From the NCBI RefSeq assembly GCF_047948215.1, contig NC_134456.1:85452515-85516514 (forward strand): a stretch of 64,000 nt of DNA, in the 5' to 3' direction. Each line of letters begins with the position of its first letter. Positions within the stretch are counted from its first letter, which is position 1. Under the pieces are notes generated by a model. That model was not told where the DNA came from. It saw only the letters and a program-made list of their open reading frames with translations, and searched no databases. A program made the position numbers and the translations under genes. This DNA comes from Lycorma delicatula. Lineage: Eukaryota; Arthropoda; Insecta; Hemiptera; Fulgoridae. This document shows positions 1 through 10,656 of this stretch, in pieces.

Positions 1-385
1 ACACATTTATAAAAGTAAAAATAATTACTTAAATAGTAAATAAAATTTTGTTTCTCTAATAATTTTTTCATTTTGTTTTTATTATTATTGAATATTATTT
101 ATTGTAATTTTTGTTTTACAATAACAGGTTAATAATTACTAAGTCAATATATTTAAATTAAAAAAAGAAGAGTTAAAAAAAACAAAAGGAGATGAAGTCT
201 GATTCGAACTAATACGCCTTCCCTTTAAGATCAAGATATTTCATAATTAAAATTTTTATTTTAATTTCGATTGCAATCAGAAAGGGAGGTGCACATCTAG
301 ATGTTACAACAGCCCTACATCCAAAATTTCAACATCCTACGGCTAATCGTTTTTGAGTTATGCACGATATATATACGTTTGAATA
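1..385 (+). repeat. Family A dispersed repeat, copy 1 (partial)
   Basis: It matches four other copies in this window (15405, 41330, 45355 on the minus strand, 46615). Shared landmarks are the block around 195-215 (GATGAAGTCTGATTCGAAC), the block at 285-345 (GGGAGGTGCACA, CTAGATGTTACAACAG) and the block around 330-360 (ACATCCTACGGCTAATCG). This copy starts at or before the window edge. It lacks the internal ~150 bp around the CTCTCAATG block and breaks off near 385, before the family's 3' hairpin. No coding capacity is seen, so it is probably a non-autonomous element. Confidence 0.75.
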
Positions 386-539
386 TAATATTTTTTGTTT
401 ATTTAATTCAATGATTCTAACTCAGACACGCGCGCATTCCGTATTTGATTCGCGTGGGTGTGGTGGTACTACCAGCTACTTAAAGTACTTGTTTACACTT
501 TAAATATTATTCATTTATTTAATTTTACGCTCGCCTGTG

Positions 540-1015
540 ACGTTACAACACGGCTGGTGCCGGAGGCTAAATAGAAAATAATGAAAGACAGCAACAGCTG
601 CACGTCAGTGCCATACTTTTTGTGGTAAGACGACCCCGTCTCATAACAAAAAGTGTGTCATTAGTACCCACTAATGACACACTGTACTCACGTAGCCAAT
701 AGTTTATTAAGAGAATTTTTTGATCTGGGGTTGCGATTTTGCAAAAATTTTTATGGAAATATTATTTTTTAATTGTCAACAAAAGTGCTTAAGAAAATTA
801 AGACATTAATTAGACGAAATCTCAAGATACTGAGGGTGACCTTCCTGTAAAGCCTCACCCCTTTGACCATTTAATTTGAAAATTTAATGGCATCAATTCT
901 CCATGTATGCAAGTAATCTACCCAAGTTTGGTTAAAATCGGTCGAGTAGTTCTGGAGATATAAGGTGACTAGCGTACCCCGTCACGACTTTGCCCACAAT
1001 ATAGATGTAGCTTCA
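540..1015 (+). repeat. Family B dispersed repeat, copy 1
   Basis: It is collinear with the copy at 17615-18260. Shared blocks include the region near 805-835 (TTAGACGAAATCTCAAGATA), TTAATGGCATCAAT near 885, and the block at 935-965 (AAAATCGGTCGAGTAGTTC, GGAGATATAAGGTG). The AAATCGG...AGTAGTT block also ends family C repeats, so B and C probably share a 3' region. The left edge is uncertain. The copy contains a perfect hairpin at 652-683. It is non-coding. Confidence 0.7.
652..683. repeat. Perfect 14-bp-stem hairpin in family B copy 1
   Basis: The arm 652-665 (AGTGTGTCATTAGT) is exactly complementary to 670-683, with a 4-nt loop ACCC. The other family B copy has no equivalent at this position, so the hairpin is specific to this copy. 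Confidence 0.9.
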
Positions 1016-1299
1016 CTCGCAATGTTTTTTTAATAGCAAACTTATTTTTTTATAAATAATAAATATTTAATCAACAATATTATATTTAGATTTTCGTTAA
1101 ATTCTGATAAAACGGTAAATAAAAAATTTTATGAAAAATACTGAAGGAATATACGATAAACAATGAATTTTTACCCAAAACTTAAATAAAGGAAAACAAA
1201 AAAAGGAAGATAAGAAAACTGAACAGTATTTGTTAGACCAATCCATTTTATGAATGAATTAAAATAGTTCAATATAAAAGTCCAATAAAGATAAACAAG

Positions 1300-1690
1300 A
1301 AATTTATTACAATCCCAAATCTAGCATCCCCATCGCGGCTTTGTCCGTGCTCTATGGTTACTTGCGCTTCCCGTCACGATCAGACGGTCATGGCTCGCTT
1401 TGCTCTCCCTTCCCGTTTTCTTCCGTTTCCCTTTCCTTCTCCCGTTTGACTTTCCCTTACTTCCCTTTCACCTTTCTCTTCCCCTATTTCTTTCCCCTTC
1501 CTCTTTCCTCTTTCCTCTTTTTTCTCTTTTCCCTTTTCATTTCTTTTTCCGTTTTTCCTTTTCCCCTTTTTTATTTTTTCCATTTTCCCCTTCTTCCCTT
1601 TTTATCCTGTTCCGTTTTACGTTTTTCGATTTTTCCCTTTCTCCCTTCTTCCTAGGTTTTTGATTCCAGTTGGTTTTCTATGAATTTCGG
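1300..1690. repeat. Pyrimidine-rich tract in a dispersed repeat
   Basis: A C/T-dominated stretch at about 1390-1650 has runs of CCCTTT, TTTTCC and CTTCC. Open frames of 104, 87 and 67 codons across it are low-complexity artefacts (Phe/Pro/Ser-rich on one strand, Lys/Glu/Arg-rich on the other). Similar tracts lie at 2095-2260 and 48590-48750, so the tract is part of a repeat family and not a gene. Confidence 0.7.
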
Positions 1691-2089
1691 TATAGGTTCA
1701 TTTTGCCGCTAAGCAGAAATCATGGTAAAATTCTTTGTTATTCCTAATTTAAAAATAAAGCCTTTTCAGGACGCGTGTTTAATATGAACTATTTTAATTA
1801 TTTTAAACAGAGAAATACAGCTGTAAAATTTAACGGCATTCTTCTGGAGCACTCACACTCATTCTGTCGCTCTGCGCGCCCACAGGATGCATTAATATTA
1901 CTTGTTTGACAGATGTAATGTATTACTTCATTTCCATGCTTTACCTACGCTTTTAATCTCAACCAATTTTTTTTTTATTTGACATCTTCGATTAATTGTT
2001 TTACATATTCTAATTTTTTAATTCCATTTTAATTTAATTATTTATTTATTTATTTTAAATTTAATATTATTTTATTTAATTTTAATTAA

Positions 2090-2740
2090 ATTTATTTTAT
2101 CCCTTCCTCTTTCCACATTTCCCTTTCCCTCTTCCTCTTTCTTCTTTTCTTTTTTCTCTTTTCGCTTTCCATTTACTTTTCTCCGTTTTCCCTTTTTTAT
2201 TTTTTCCCTTTTCTCATTCTTCCCTTTTACCTTTTTCAATTTTTCCCTTTCATCCTTCCTCCCCGCGCGTAAATCGGTCCAGTAGTTTTTTAGTTTATAG
2301 CGGACACACATATCGGAAACACTGCAATGGAATCGTAAAATATTTAGTATAGCGTATGTTGCTTTACGTCCAACAGATAGCGCTGTCAACAAGAAATTTA
2401 GTTTTTTATCGATTTCAACCCCTTAAAATCAAAATTTCGCAAAATCCTTTATTACTGCACGCCTACTTAAAGATACGAAGGTACCCTGAAAATTTCAAGT
2501 TTCTATCTATAATAGTTTTGGTTGTACGTTGATTATGAGTCAGTGAATCAGTCCGGACATTCTCTTTTATATAAGAGATTTAGAGGCCAACACCCCGAAC
2601 ACACGCACACGTACATAAGAAGATGCGGAAAATTTCCATCCGTTATTTTGGTTCCTTAGGTGTCAAAACGTAAAGATCCGGGGAAGACCGCATATGCCCA
2701 AATTGGAACAATTACCATAATTTACCTTCTATAACTATAC
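2090..2740 (+). repeat. Family C repeat with C/T-rich tract, copy 1
   Basis: A pyrimidine-rich tract (2095-2260) is followed at 2262-2390 by a block that recurs at 48747-48860: CCGCGCGTAAATCG, CCAGTAGTTTTT, GCGGACACACA, ATCGGAAAC, AATGGAATCGTAAAATATTT. The far end (2610-2740) matches the end of family B at 18095-18240 (GAAAATTTCCATCCG, CCGCATATGCC). Families B and C therefore share a 3' module. It is non-coding. Confidence 0.7.
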
Positions 2741-3690
2741 CTCTGCTATACATATCTGAACTTTTTAACAGATGCAAATATACTAACAAGAATAAAGAAG
2801 TTAAAAAATGTATAATTCAGAAAAAGATAGTTTAATCACAGTAATTAAAGAACAAATAAGATATGAGAAAAAGAGGATTTAAAGGAGGCAATATATCCTT
2901 GTTGTACGAGAAAATACAATTTGATTTTTTATCTTCAAAAAGGTATTCAATGTGACATAAAAATTACTTGATTACAATCGAGAATCTAAGTCATAAAATT
3001 TGAAGGAAAGACTGATACATCAAAATATCTCGAAAATAAGAGCCGTTCTTTGAAGCCACTCTAAGTGGGTAATGCGATGTAATAATAGGCTGTATTTAAT
3101 AATTAATCTATTACAAAACTAAACCAATGAATAATTTTTGATCCCATAAAAATGTATTTTTTCTTTCATTAAACAATTTAGGTAGATGCATGAACGCAGA
3201 CGTCTTATTCTAATCGGGAATATATTTACAAATGATATTGTAACAATTTTTTGAATAATTTTATTACATCTTTTATTAAAATGTATTGAATCTAATTTCC
3301 TTCAAATTTAATATAAGAAGCCGGAATAGTCTAAATATGTAAAATAAAGCACAAAAAGATGCTTATTATTAACCTTAAACGAGTACATACCAACTCTACT
3401 TGAAAATTTAATTAAAATATTTGTCCTCGTACTCCTAAACACAACTAATTTGAGATCATAATTAACATTTAAGCTCTTATAATTTTCTTTAACGTAGTTA
3501 TTTTAACGACTTTCACGTTTAGAACTTTTTCATGAATTTATAATTAATTTGTTATCGCGTATCTATCTAAATAATATATATAAAAACTTTTTTACAGATA
3601 CAACCAAGATAATATAAGCATAAATCGAAATAATTTACCTTAAAACATCGAATAAATTACATAATAATAAGGAAGAACAACAGTGGAGCA
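2741..3690. other. AT-rich spacer, nothing recognised
   Basis: A- and T-rich sequence without a credible reading frame. Some stretches could be very old coding debris of the LINE that follows, but I cannot align any. Confidence 0.5.
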
Positions 3691-3699
3691 ATAGGAAGT

Positions 3700-5275
3700 T
3701 ATATGTAGATAAAGTCAGGAACGGGTAGATATGCTACTCCACGGATAAAAAAAGGAACAGCCCATCATTTGTCTGGCTGAACCAGGAGAAATCGTGGTAA
3801 AACCTTGATCATACCGACATGACAAAATACAGAATTAATCATAAAATAAATAATAGGTGATCAACCCTCACCGATCCTAGTGGAATTGGTTTTGGACAAA
3901 ATGATAAAAATCTTTTGGCAGATACGGGTGCGAAAATCGGATCCAATAAACCGAAACGTCAAAATAAGATGCCTAGTCTTTACTGATGACCTGGCATTTT
4001 TTTTTTTTTTTTTGGCTGATTCGAAGGACAACACAGTAGCCCAAATCGAAAAATTAATAGAGTAGCCCAAAAAAACAGGCTTACAAGTATCCTTACCGAG
4101 AGGGAAATCATAACGAACATCAAATCATTCACACAAAGGCAATAGAGGGACCAAATACGGAAAGATAATTGTCACCGACCGCTTTAAGTACCTTTTTTTG
4201 TCTTCAGTCATTTGACTGGTTTGATGCAGCTCTCCAAGATTCCCTATCTAGTGCTAGTCGTTTAATTTCTATACATCCTATAACCTACATCCCTAATAAT
4301 TTGTTTTACATATTCCAAACGCACAAAATTTCCCTTCCAACTGTCCCTCCAATATTAAAGCGACTATTCCAGGATGCCTTAATATGTGGCCTACAAGTCT
4401 GTCTCTTCTTTTAACTACATTTTTCCAAATGTTTCATTCTTCATCAATTTACCACAACACCTCTTAATTTGTCACTTTATCCACCCATCTGATTTTAAAA
4501 TTCTCCTATAGCATCTCATTTCAAAAGCTTCTAATCTTTTCTTCTCTGATCGTCCAAGTTTCACCTCCATATAAAGCTACGCTCCAAACATATACTTTCA
4601 AAAATATTTTCCTGACGTTAGTACCCGACGTTAGTAGAGATTATAAGCAGAAGAGGAATGGATAAAGCGTTGATTGAAAATAGAATATTAAAATCGGAAA
4701 AGCTTAGATTTATCACCAAAGTCATCTGCAATAGATATATCTTTCTAAGATCGCGAAATTAAGAAATTATATAACTGTAGTAAAACCAGAAATCTTATAT
4801 GAAACATTATGCTTAACCGACCTCGAAAAATGTCTCGAGATCGAAAGAAGATTACTAAGAAAAATCCAAAGTTCAAAGATAACAAAGTAAGGATACAGAC
4901 TGAAATATAACAAAGAAATCCGCTAAAATCAAGAAGACATAGAAAAACAGCGATAAGGATGAGAAAGCTAAATTTCTGGTGGCATACGATCAGGATCGAC
5001 CCGAACAGATTAAATAAACAATTCTTTGACAAGCTGTGGAACATGAAAATTAAATCAAATTACCTAAAACAGATGGAAAAGGATCTTTAAAAGTTGGGTT
5101 GGAAAAAAGTGAACTACTACGATAGAGAACTTCTGAAGAATAATTTACAAGATAAAAGTTCTTGAGGCAGAAACAAGGAGGACAGATGAGCAAAAATGAA
5201 ACCATGACGAAAATATGTGAAACGCATAGGAAAAGAGAAAAGAAGCTAGAAAGAAGAGATATTTGCGTGGTCTTA
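3700..5275 (+). pseudogene. RTE-type LINE (family 2), RT and C-terminal part, split
   Basis: The reverse-transcriptase palm is readable at 3880-4065: the stretch VLDKMIKIFWQ, then FTDDLA where an (F/Y)ADD box is expected, so the catalytic box is altered. A run of 17 T follows at once. A further collinear piece ends with DRFKYL near 4190. The frame stops there because another LINE is inserted at 4192-4619. The C-terminal region resumes at about 4640 with LINE-typical sequence (EKLRFITKV, later RKLNFWWHT and KLWNMKIKSNYLKQM near 4960-5065). It runs to about 5270 with many stops and frameshifts. The same family occurs at 17030 and 38900. It is dead. Confidence 0.75.
4192..4619 (-). mobile_element. 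RTE-type LINE (family 1), 3'-end insertion
   Basis: A poly-T run is followed by GTCTTCAGTCATTTGACTGG and TTTGATGCAGC. This is the reverse complement of the 3' end of the plus-strand copy at 35720-35763. It is a 5'-truncated minus-strand insertion into the family 2 LINE. A short repeat AGTACC occurs just before the poly-T (4187-4192) and just after the element (near 4620), consistent with a target-site duplication. On the minus strand the sequence reads as the C-terminal region of the RT protein (FLKVYVWSVALYG) with stops. Confidence 0.8.
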
Positions 5276-5505
5276 AGTAAAAAGGTGTGATAAAGCCCTT
5301 ATTAATTATTTAAAATATAAATATGAAGATAGTAAACATAAAAAATAACTGTAAAATAAATGCCAATGCAGAAGCTATTATTATTAAGATAATAATTATT
5401 ACTATATTTTCTGCTAAAATCAGTATGATTTCTATGTTGAGTACTTTCTTGGCTTATTCTTTTATTATATTACATGTTAACGCGTTTCGGAACAACTCCA
5501 TCGTC

Positions 5506-5870
5506 AAAACTTATTGTACTGGTAATTTTAAATTTCTGTTAATTTTTATCTAGCGTTTAGTCAAAGTCCCTCCCCTTATTTGACGTCATGTCTTATCTGG
5601 CCTTCTTGTTTATTTGTTATTAATGGTTGTACTTATCTTTTAATTTTATTTATCTATTTCCTGTTTTCAATAAATTGAGTTTCTTGAAAAGAACATCCGC
5701 TTGATTGTTGATCTGTTCATTTATGTTCGTTTTAAGGTTATTTTTTAATTTGAATATTTCTAAATTTTCTAAAATGTTCGTTCTTCTTTCTTTAATACAA
5801 TTGTTAATTAATTTCATTGATTCTTCCATTTTTACTGGGATATGTCCTTTTTTTTAAGAAGAACATACCT
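5506..5870 (-). pseudogene. Penelope-like element, C-terminal tail
   Basis: On the minus strand a ~60-codon frame (ending near 5665) reads through a stretch with ILENLEIFKLKNN and NEQINNQADVLF. This resembles the tail that follows the GIY-YIG nuclease domain in Penelope-like elements. About 150 bp downstream is the ACGATGGAGTTGTTCCGAAA block, and GATGATGG/CGAAACG motifs are common 3' of such ORFs. The nuclease and RT domains themselves are absent. The assignment rests on motif memory only. Confidence 0.4.
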
Positions 5871-5879
5871 CTTCGCTAT

Positions 5880-6005
5880 ATAAAGACTACAGAAATTTAA
5901 AAAGTACCAGCAAAATAAGTTATGGCATTTTGACATTCTGACCCTGAAGAGGAAGATCCCGCCGTGTGAAAATTCCGGTCGCCACGCCATCACCTTCGTA
6001 CTTAC
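5880..6005. repeat. Family E repeat, partial copy
   Basis: The block at 5930-6000 (TTTTGACATTCTGACCC, GAAGAT, CCGCC, CACGCCATC) is an imperfect match to 28015-28095. It is non-coding. Confidence 0.5.
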
Positions 6006-6034
6006 TTTTTTTTGTTGTTAAACAACAAAAAAAA
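6006..6034. repeat. Perfect short palindrome
   Basis: Fourteen bases (eight T then GTTGTT) and their exact complement flank a single A. It lies at the junction between the family E piece and the R1-derived block. Confidence 0.85.
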
Positions 6035-6169
6035 CCAGAAACAAACTACTCAAACCAACAGAACTGAGTAGAAATAAAATATTTAAATTTTGAGCTGTAG
6101 CCCTAACAACAAAATAAAACGAACAACATCACGAAATAATAAAACAAAAACAAAACTTCGGAGAGCCTA

Positions 6170-6960
6170 TCTTGGCGACAAGAGAACGCCCAAGCGTTCC
6201 CTAACCAACCGGGTAAATTAAACTCCCCTTCTACACTCCGCAACTCGCTGAAGAACCAAATATTTCATGAATTTATCCAAAATTGACCATTTCAAGTTAA
6301 CATTTAAATCTAAAATAGATTCAGTAAATCTGAGCAGCCTTACTACTTGTAATCATCTTTCATAATACCGATTGAAGAAATATAAAATATACCACACCAC
6401 GGAAACAGACTCGAATCAGCCAGATTAAAACCAGCCAACCTAACCCTAAAGCACCACGGCCCGAAAGCAACTGAGTTATATACTTGTTAGGAGACACCCA
6501 AGAGGCGCCCCGCAGACTCCTCACATCAAGTAAAAGACCATGCGTGTAAAGCCTACCAGCCGTCTCATCCCACCTAGTCTGTCTCAACTGAAATCCATCA
6601 TTCTCAATCTCTCTAATTCTACCAGAAGTTAGTCGACCCAACTTCTTTGCGAAGTAGCGTTGTTGACGCTCAAGAGCAAGAACATCAATAGGTTTTACTC
6701 CAGCGATCACCAGGAGAGCCTCACGAGAAATTGTGCGGTAACCACCTGTCACCGTTAATAACAAAAGACGCTGGCCCTCAAAAAAAAGTCCCTATAAGTT
6801 TTAAATTTTAGCCTATCCGCCTAAAGAGGTACGGCATATAACATAATTGCCTCACACACACCCTTATAAAGGATATTCATAGTCTTAAAACTCAGACCCC
6901 AATTCGGATTAACCACACGTCGAATACTAAAGAAGGCACAACAGGCCTTCTTTGCGGCAA
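6170..6960 (-). pseudogene. R1-type LINE ORF2, C-terminal fragment
   Basis: On the minus strand an uninterrupted 134-codon frame (6764 to 6360) contains LLTVTGGYRTISREALLVIA and GVKPIDVLALERQQ. These are hallmarks of the segment after the RT domain in R1-type retrotransposons. The preceding segment (about 6960-6780) is in another frame and reads IRRVVNPNWGLSFKTMNILY with a later stop, so at least one frameshift separates them near the T-run at about 6780. The sequence at 6170-6360 is probably 3' UTR. The RT and endonuclease domains are absent. Confidence 0.75.
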
Positions 6961-7234
6961 GTTATTATAATGGAGTTGTACCGAAACGCGTCAACATGTA
7001 ATAAAAGAATAAAGCTAAGAAATATAAACAGTACTCAATACAGAAAAAACAGAAGCTATTAATGAAAATTATTTAACCACATATTTATACATACATAAAA
7101 TGGGGTTACAATAAATTCAGGGTTTTATTTAACTTTCTTAATTTGTATTATTTAAAAATTTAAAGACAGAATATATATTTAATTTAGGGATGAAGTTAAA
7201 AAACTAAGTAAAAATAAATCAAATTATTTGTTAT

Positions 7235-7500
7235 AGACGTGAATGAATACCATTTACGGACGCCTAAGCAGTGTCAGGCTCAAGGTGCCGGAAGATGTTA
7301 TTTGTATGCGTCTTTTTACCTGCGCACTACCGACTAAACCTCCACTCTGGGGTATACACCCTTCCTGGTACCGCTAGTGTGGTATTTCTTCAGGAAGGGG
7401 GTTTTAACCTATTCACACAGTCATACGCTATAATGCAGTGGTTCACACGAGAGTGTGTCATATAAATCAAACACTTGTGACCAAACAGCAAGTAAGTAAT
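7235..7500 (-). repeat. Family F retroposon, copy 1
   Basis: It matches the insertion at 45507-45851: CCATTTACGG, CAGTGTC, then TAAACCTCCAC, ACCGCTA and TTCAGGAGG-like blocks in the same order. The 45-kb copy has poly-T at its left end, so the element's sense strand is minus in both places. A 64-codon frame across this copy has no recognisable similarity. I think it is not a gene. Confidence 0.65.
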
Positions 7501-7797
7501 CGAATTACATTAGAACACAGTAAAACTTTTGGATTTAAAAAAACTCTCACTTAATTAATCTGTTAAAACCTTACAATGGGACAACCAAAGCATAAAATCT
7601 TATGATAGGACACCCAAGGGAACTTTCTTGATAAAAAAAATGATCGAAATCGGTACAGTTGGAAAAGAGAAAAGCATAAACATATTTAAAAGAGGGTTTG
7701 ACTTAAAAACATTTCCTTCTTTCTTGAAGTTTGTAAATAAATATATAAATAAAATTCTTGTATCTAAGATAAAAGAAAGTTAACAAAAGTTATAGAA
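7501..7797. other. Spacer before the CR1-type LINE
   Basis: AT-rich sequence. Part of it may be decayed LINE coding sequence upstream of the recognisable RT start, but I see no aligned motif. Confidence 0.4.
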
Positions 7798-8102
7798 ATG
7801 TTATATAACTTAATCTTAACAAATGTAAGTGACTTACGTAAACAATTATATGAAAGTTGTAACGATACAAATATAAAATGTGAAGCGTCATCAATGTTTG
7901 TTGAGCCTGTCCTTAATGCTGAGATTGAAAATATTATCAAAAATCTCAAAAGCAATAAATCCCCTGGTATCGATGGAATAAGCTAAAAAATTGCTAAAAA
8001 TTAGCGGTAGATCATATATCACATGTCTTAACCTTTCTTGTAAATATAAGCTTCCAATCTGGAAAATTCCATTCTGGAAAATCTGGAAATGCTTTAAAAT
8101 AA
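7798..8102 (+). pseudogene. CR1/Jockey-group LINE, start of RT region (broken)
   Basis: The frame at 7798-7986 contains EIENIIKNLKSNKSPGIDGI, the conserved stretch just before RT block 1 in this LINE group. It ends at a stop directly after GIDGIS. From 7987 to 8102 the reading frame is lost, and a duplicated TCTGGAAAATTCC-like segment is visible (about 8057-8085). The frame is recovered at 8103. The endonuclease domain and ORF1 are absent, consistent with 5' truncation on insertion. Confidence 0.8.
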
Positions 8103-9485
8103 GCAGTACTAATACCTGTCTTTAAAAAAGGAGATAAAAACTCTGTTACTCACTATAGACCAATATCTCTACTCTCTATCTTCTCTAAAATCTATGAGAA
8201 ATGTATGAAGAACAGATTAATATCGTACCTCAATAAAACTTCTTTTTGTAGTAAAAAACAATATGGATTTATGGCTGGGAGCAATACTGAAAAGGCGCTC
8301 TTAAATTTTACTACCCAAGTATTTCAGGGCATAAACGATAAGAAATGTGTGAGCGGTCTATTTTTAGACATAACAAAAGCTTTTGATTGTGTAGATCACA
8401 ATGTCCTTCTACGCATTCTGTGGATGAGTGGTATTAGAGGTGTTTCATTTGATCGGTTTGAGAGCTATCTGATCAACAGGCGACAGTGCGTAAGAATAAA
8501 AGGGTGTTTAAGTAACTTTGCTGGGGTACAATACGGAATCTCACAAGGATCCGTATTGGGAGCCATACTATTTATAATATATGTAAATAGTGTCTGTTCG
8601 GCAGCGCTTAAAGGTAATGTATATGCGTTTGCAGATGATACTGCCTTATGTTATGTCCGCAACACCTGGGTAGAAGTGGCTGAGGACATGCAATCGGATT
8701 TAGACGCACTGCGGTTATGCTTTCCAAATCATTATATGATCTTGAGCGTTGAAAAAACTTTGTATATCAACTTCTGCTTAAAGGGGAAAATAAAATTGCC
8801 ACTTACAATAAAATATAAATGTAAAAAATGTGGGATAAATAAATCCGACTGTTTAGAATGTAATGAGATCGAACAACGTGATATTTGTAAATACTTGGGC
8901 ATTGTGTTAGATAGTGGTCTAACATGGAAGAATCATATTGCGCTATTAAAGCAAAAACTTTTAAGCTATCTTAGGATATTTTATTTTTTAAACAAACTAT
9001 CCCCAAAAATAACCATGAGGAAACTTTATTTTGCTATTGTGCATAGTCAACTAGACTACGGCATCAGCTGTTGGGGAGGAACTTATGTTACAAATTTAGA
9101 TTCCATAATCAAAATCCAAAAAAGATTCGTTAGAATGATAAAAAAAAGAACTACGGATCATTCTTTGCCAATATTTAGGGAATTGTCTATATTACCGCTA
9201 CGTTATTTATATGTTTATAAAGTAATGAAAATTTTCTTTATCAGAAGCGGTCATAGAAATAGTATGATAACCGAGTACGAACTTAGAAGTAAAAGGAATG
9301 TATATATACCCAGAGCAAATAAAACGAATTATATGAAGTTCTTTTCAAGTACTGCTCCTAGATTGTATAACATACTTCCTAATCATATAAAGACCAGTAG
9401 GAACCTAAACATTTTCTTAAAGCTACTAAGACGATGGCTAATTAATATTGATGACGCTGAAAGTATGTTCCATGTAATTACATGA
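8103..9485 (+). CDS. CR1/Jockey-group LINE reverse transcriptase (partial)
   Basis: This is the longest well-preserved frame in the window. It is open from 8103, with the first Met at 8205 giving 426 codons. Before that Met it already encodes VLIPVFKKGDKNSVTHYRPI (RT blocks 1-2), so 8205 is not the true start. Numbered from that Met, the visible motifs are GLFLDITKAFD (catalytic D55), QGSVLGAILFIIYVN (114-128) and AFADD (141-145, with both catalytic Asp). The thumb follows with KYLGIVLD, and then SQLDYGISCWG. Residues 206-219 form a C-X2-C-X6-C-X2-C pattern between palm and thumb. The C-terminus looks complete. The 5' part of the element is missing, so it cannot move by itself. Relatively young, given over 420 open codons. 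Confidence 0.85.
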   Translation, partial: AVLIPVFKKGDKNSVTHYRPISLLSIFSKIYEKCMKNRLISYLNKTSFCSKKQYGFMAGSNTEKALLNFTTQVFQGINDKKCVSGLFLDITKAFDCVDHNVLLRILWMSGIRGVSFDRFESYLINRRQCVRIKGCLSNFAGVQYGISQGSVLGAILFIIYVNSVCSAALKGNVYAFADDTALCYVRNTWVEVAEDMQSDLDALRLCFPNHYMILSVEKTLYINFCLKGKIKLPLTIKYKCKKCGINKSDCLECNEIEQRDICKYLGIVLDSGLTWKNHIALLKQKLLSYLRIFYFLNKLSPKITMRKLYFAIVHSQLDYGISCWGGTYVTNLDSIIKIQKRFVRMIKKRTTDHSLPIFRELSILPLRYLYVYKVMKIFFIRSGHRNSMITEYELRSKRNVYIPRANKTNYMKFFSSTAPRLYNILPNHIKTSRNLNIFLKLLRRWLINIDDAESMFHVIT

Positions 9486-10039
9486 TTTATGATTACATAT
9501 ATAATTAATTATAATGCTTTATACTATTAGTCTTAACATAGTAATAGATTTTTTACATATATAACTTAGCGGGTAGCACTGGATGAAAGGTTTATTAGTA
9601 AACATAAATATTTGACGACGATTGATCTTCTCTATACTTAACTGCAGAAAAGATAAGTTTCCACCAGAGTAAATCATGAATTGAACCAAAACTAATCCTC
9701 CTATATAAGATAAAACTGTTTACTTTCCCCCTTACTCTAACTAAAAATATTAATAGAAAAGGGATGGTGCCACGAAACGGGCAAGACCCTTGTGGACACC
9801 TAATCTTTCATCTTTTACAAATAATATAAATTAAGTATAATTAAGTTAAGTAATATTATAATTAGTATTAGAATTACTCCATTAATTATTAATTCTGTAA
9901 AAGTGAAAGAAATATATATATACTGGAACAAAAGATTTCGATTTTCCATTTCTCATAATCATGTCATAAACTAAATTACTATACGCATTGACATAGGCGT
10001 ATTTTTATTCTCTGAGTTATTGCTCTATTGGCCGCAGCA
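9486..10039. other. LINE 3' UTR and AT-rich spacer
   Basis: Sequence after the RT stop is AT-rich. No poly-A tail or simple-repeat tail marks a clean element end, so the 3' boundary is undefined. Confidence 0.4.
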
Positions 10040-10310
10040 ACAGTTTATCTATAAAGGAAAGTTTAGTAATTTACCAAAATTCTCGATATATGATCTTTTT
10101 TTGTAAATGTCGTCGTTTCAAGACCTCTAAAGTTCAAAAGATACAAAGAAATTATACAAAAATTTACAGATGGGTCTACATGAGTGTTCGCCTGCATTTT
10201 GATTAATATCTCCGGACTGGATGAAATTAAATTTTTCGAAATTGGCTCAAAAGATGTTTGAGACATTGATGGCATTTTTTGCAAAAAATTAAAAAAGGGG
10301 TAATGGTAGT
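10040..10310 (+). repeat. Family D repeat, copy 1
   Basis: It aligns with 55370-55640. Shared blocks are GCCTGCATTTTGATT / GCCTGTATTTTGATT, then a CTCCGGA/CTTCGGA block, AAATTTTTCGAAATTGGCT / AAATTCTTCAAAAATGGCT, CATTGATGG and TTTTGAATC/TTTTGAATT. It is an old, diverged, non-coding repeat. Confidence 0.55.
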
Positions 10311-10656
10311 TTACACTATTTTGAATCTTTTACTTTTTTAAAGTGGTCGTACAAAAAAAAAAAAATGTTATAATACGATGAAAAATACTAATTAAATTAG
10401 CAAAATTTCACTCTAAATTATTTAAATTATCATCGGGATTTAGAAATAGGATATAACTAAGTTTATTTCTAAACAATTGTTACCAAAAACCATTAAAAAA
10501 CCAAAATATTTGACTACAAAAGATGAAGTTTGGAAAAAATATTTCGGAATATATACAGAATAAAAACCGTTTCAAGAATTCAGGTGATTTTAAATGTAAA
10601 ATCAGTCATAATTTAAATTCAGGCACAAAAATAAAGAAAAGATTTTATATCAACAT

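Larger units (their letters stand above)
5385..7065. repeat. 1.7-kb structure bounded by ~90-bp inverted repeats
   Basis: Arm 5405-5505 and arm 6968-7050 are reverse complements. Each holds GTTAACGCGTTTCGG or GTCAACGCGTTTCGG, an AACTCCAT block, a TTATTCTTTTATT block and a GAGTACT block, with small gaps between them. The 11-bp direct repeat CAGAAGCTATT lies outside the arms at about 5368 and 7048. This could be a target-site duplication of the whole unit. Inside are a Penelope-like C-terminal relic, a family E repeat and an R1 fragment. Inverted terminal copies fit the Penelope style of organisation. Confidence 0.6.

Noticed and set aside
1341..1663. Frames of 104 and 87 codons on the plus strand and 67 on the minus strand
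   Set aside because: They lie in a C/T-rich tract, have extreme Phe/Pro/Ser or Lys/Glu/Arg composition, and recur as part of a repeat.
4745..5044. 99-codon minus-strand hydrophobic frame
   Set aside because: It is the antisense of the RTE-type LINE C-terminal region read on the plus strand.
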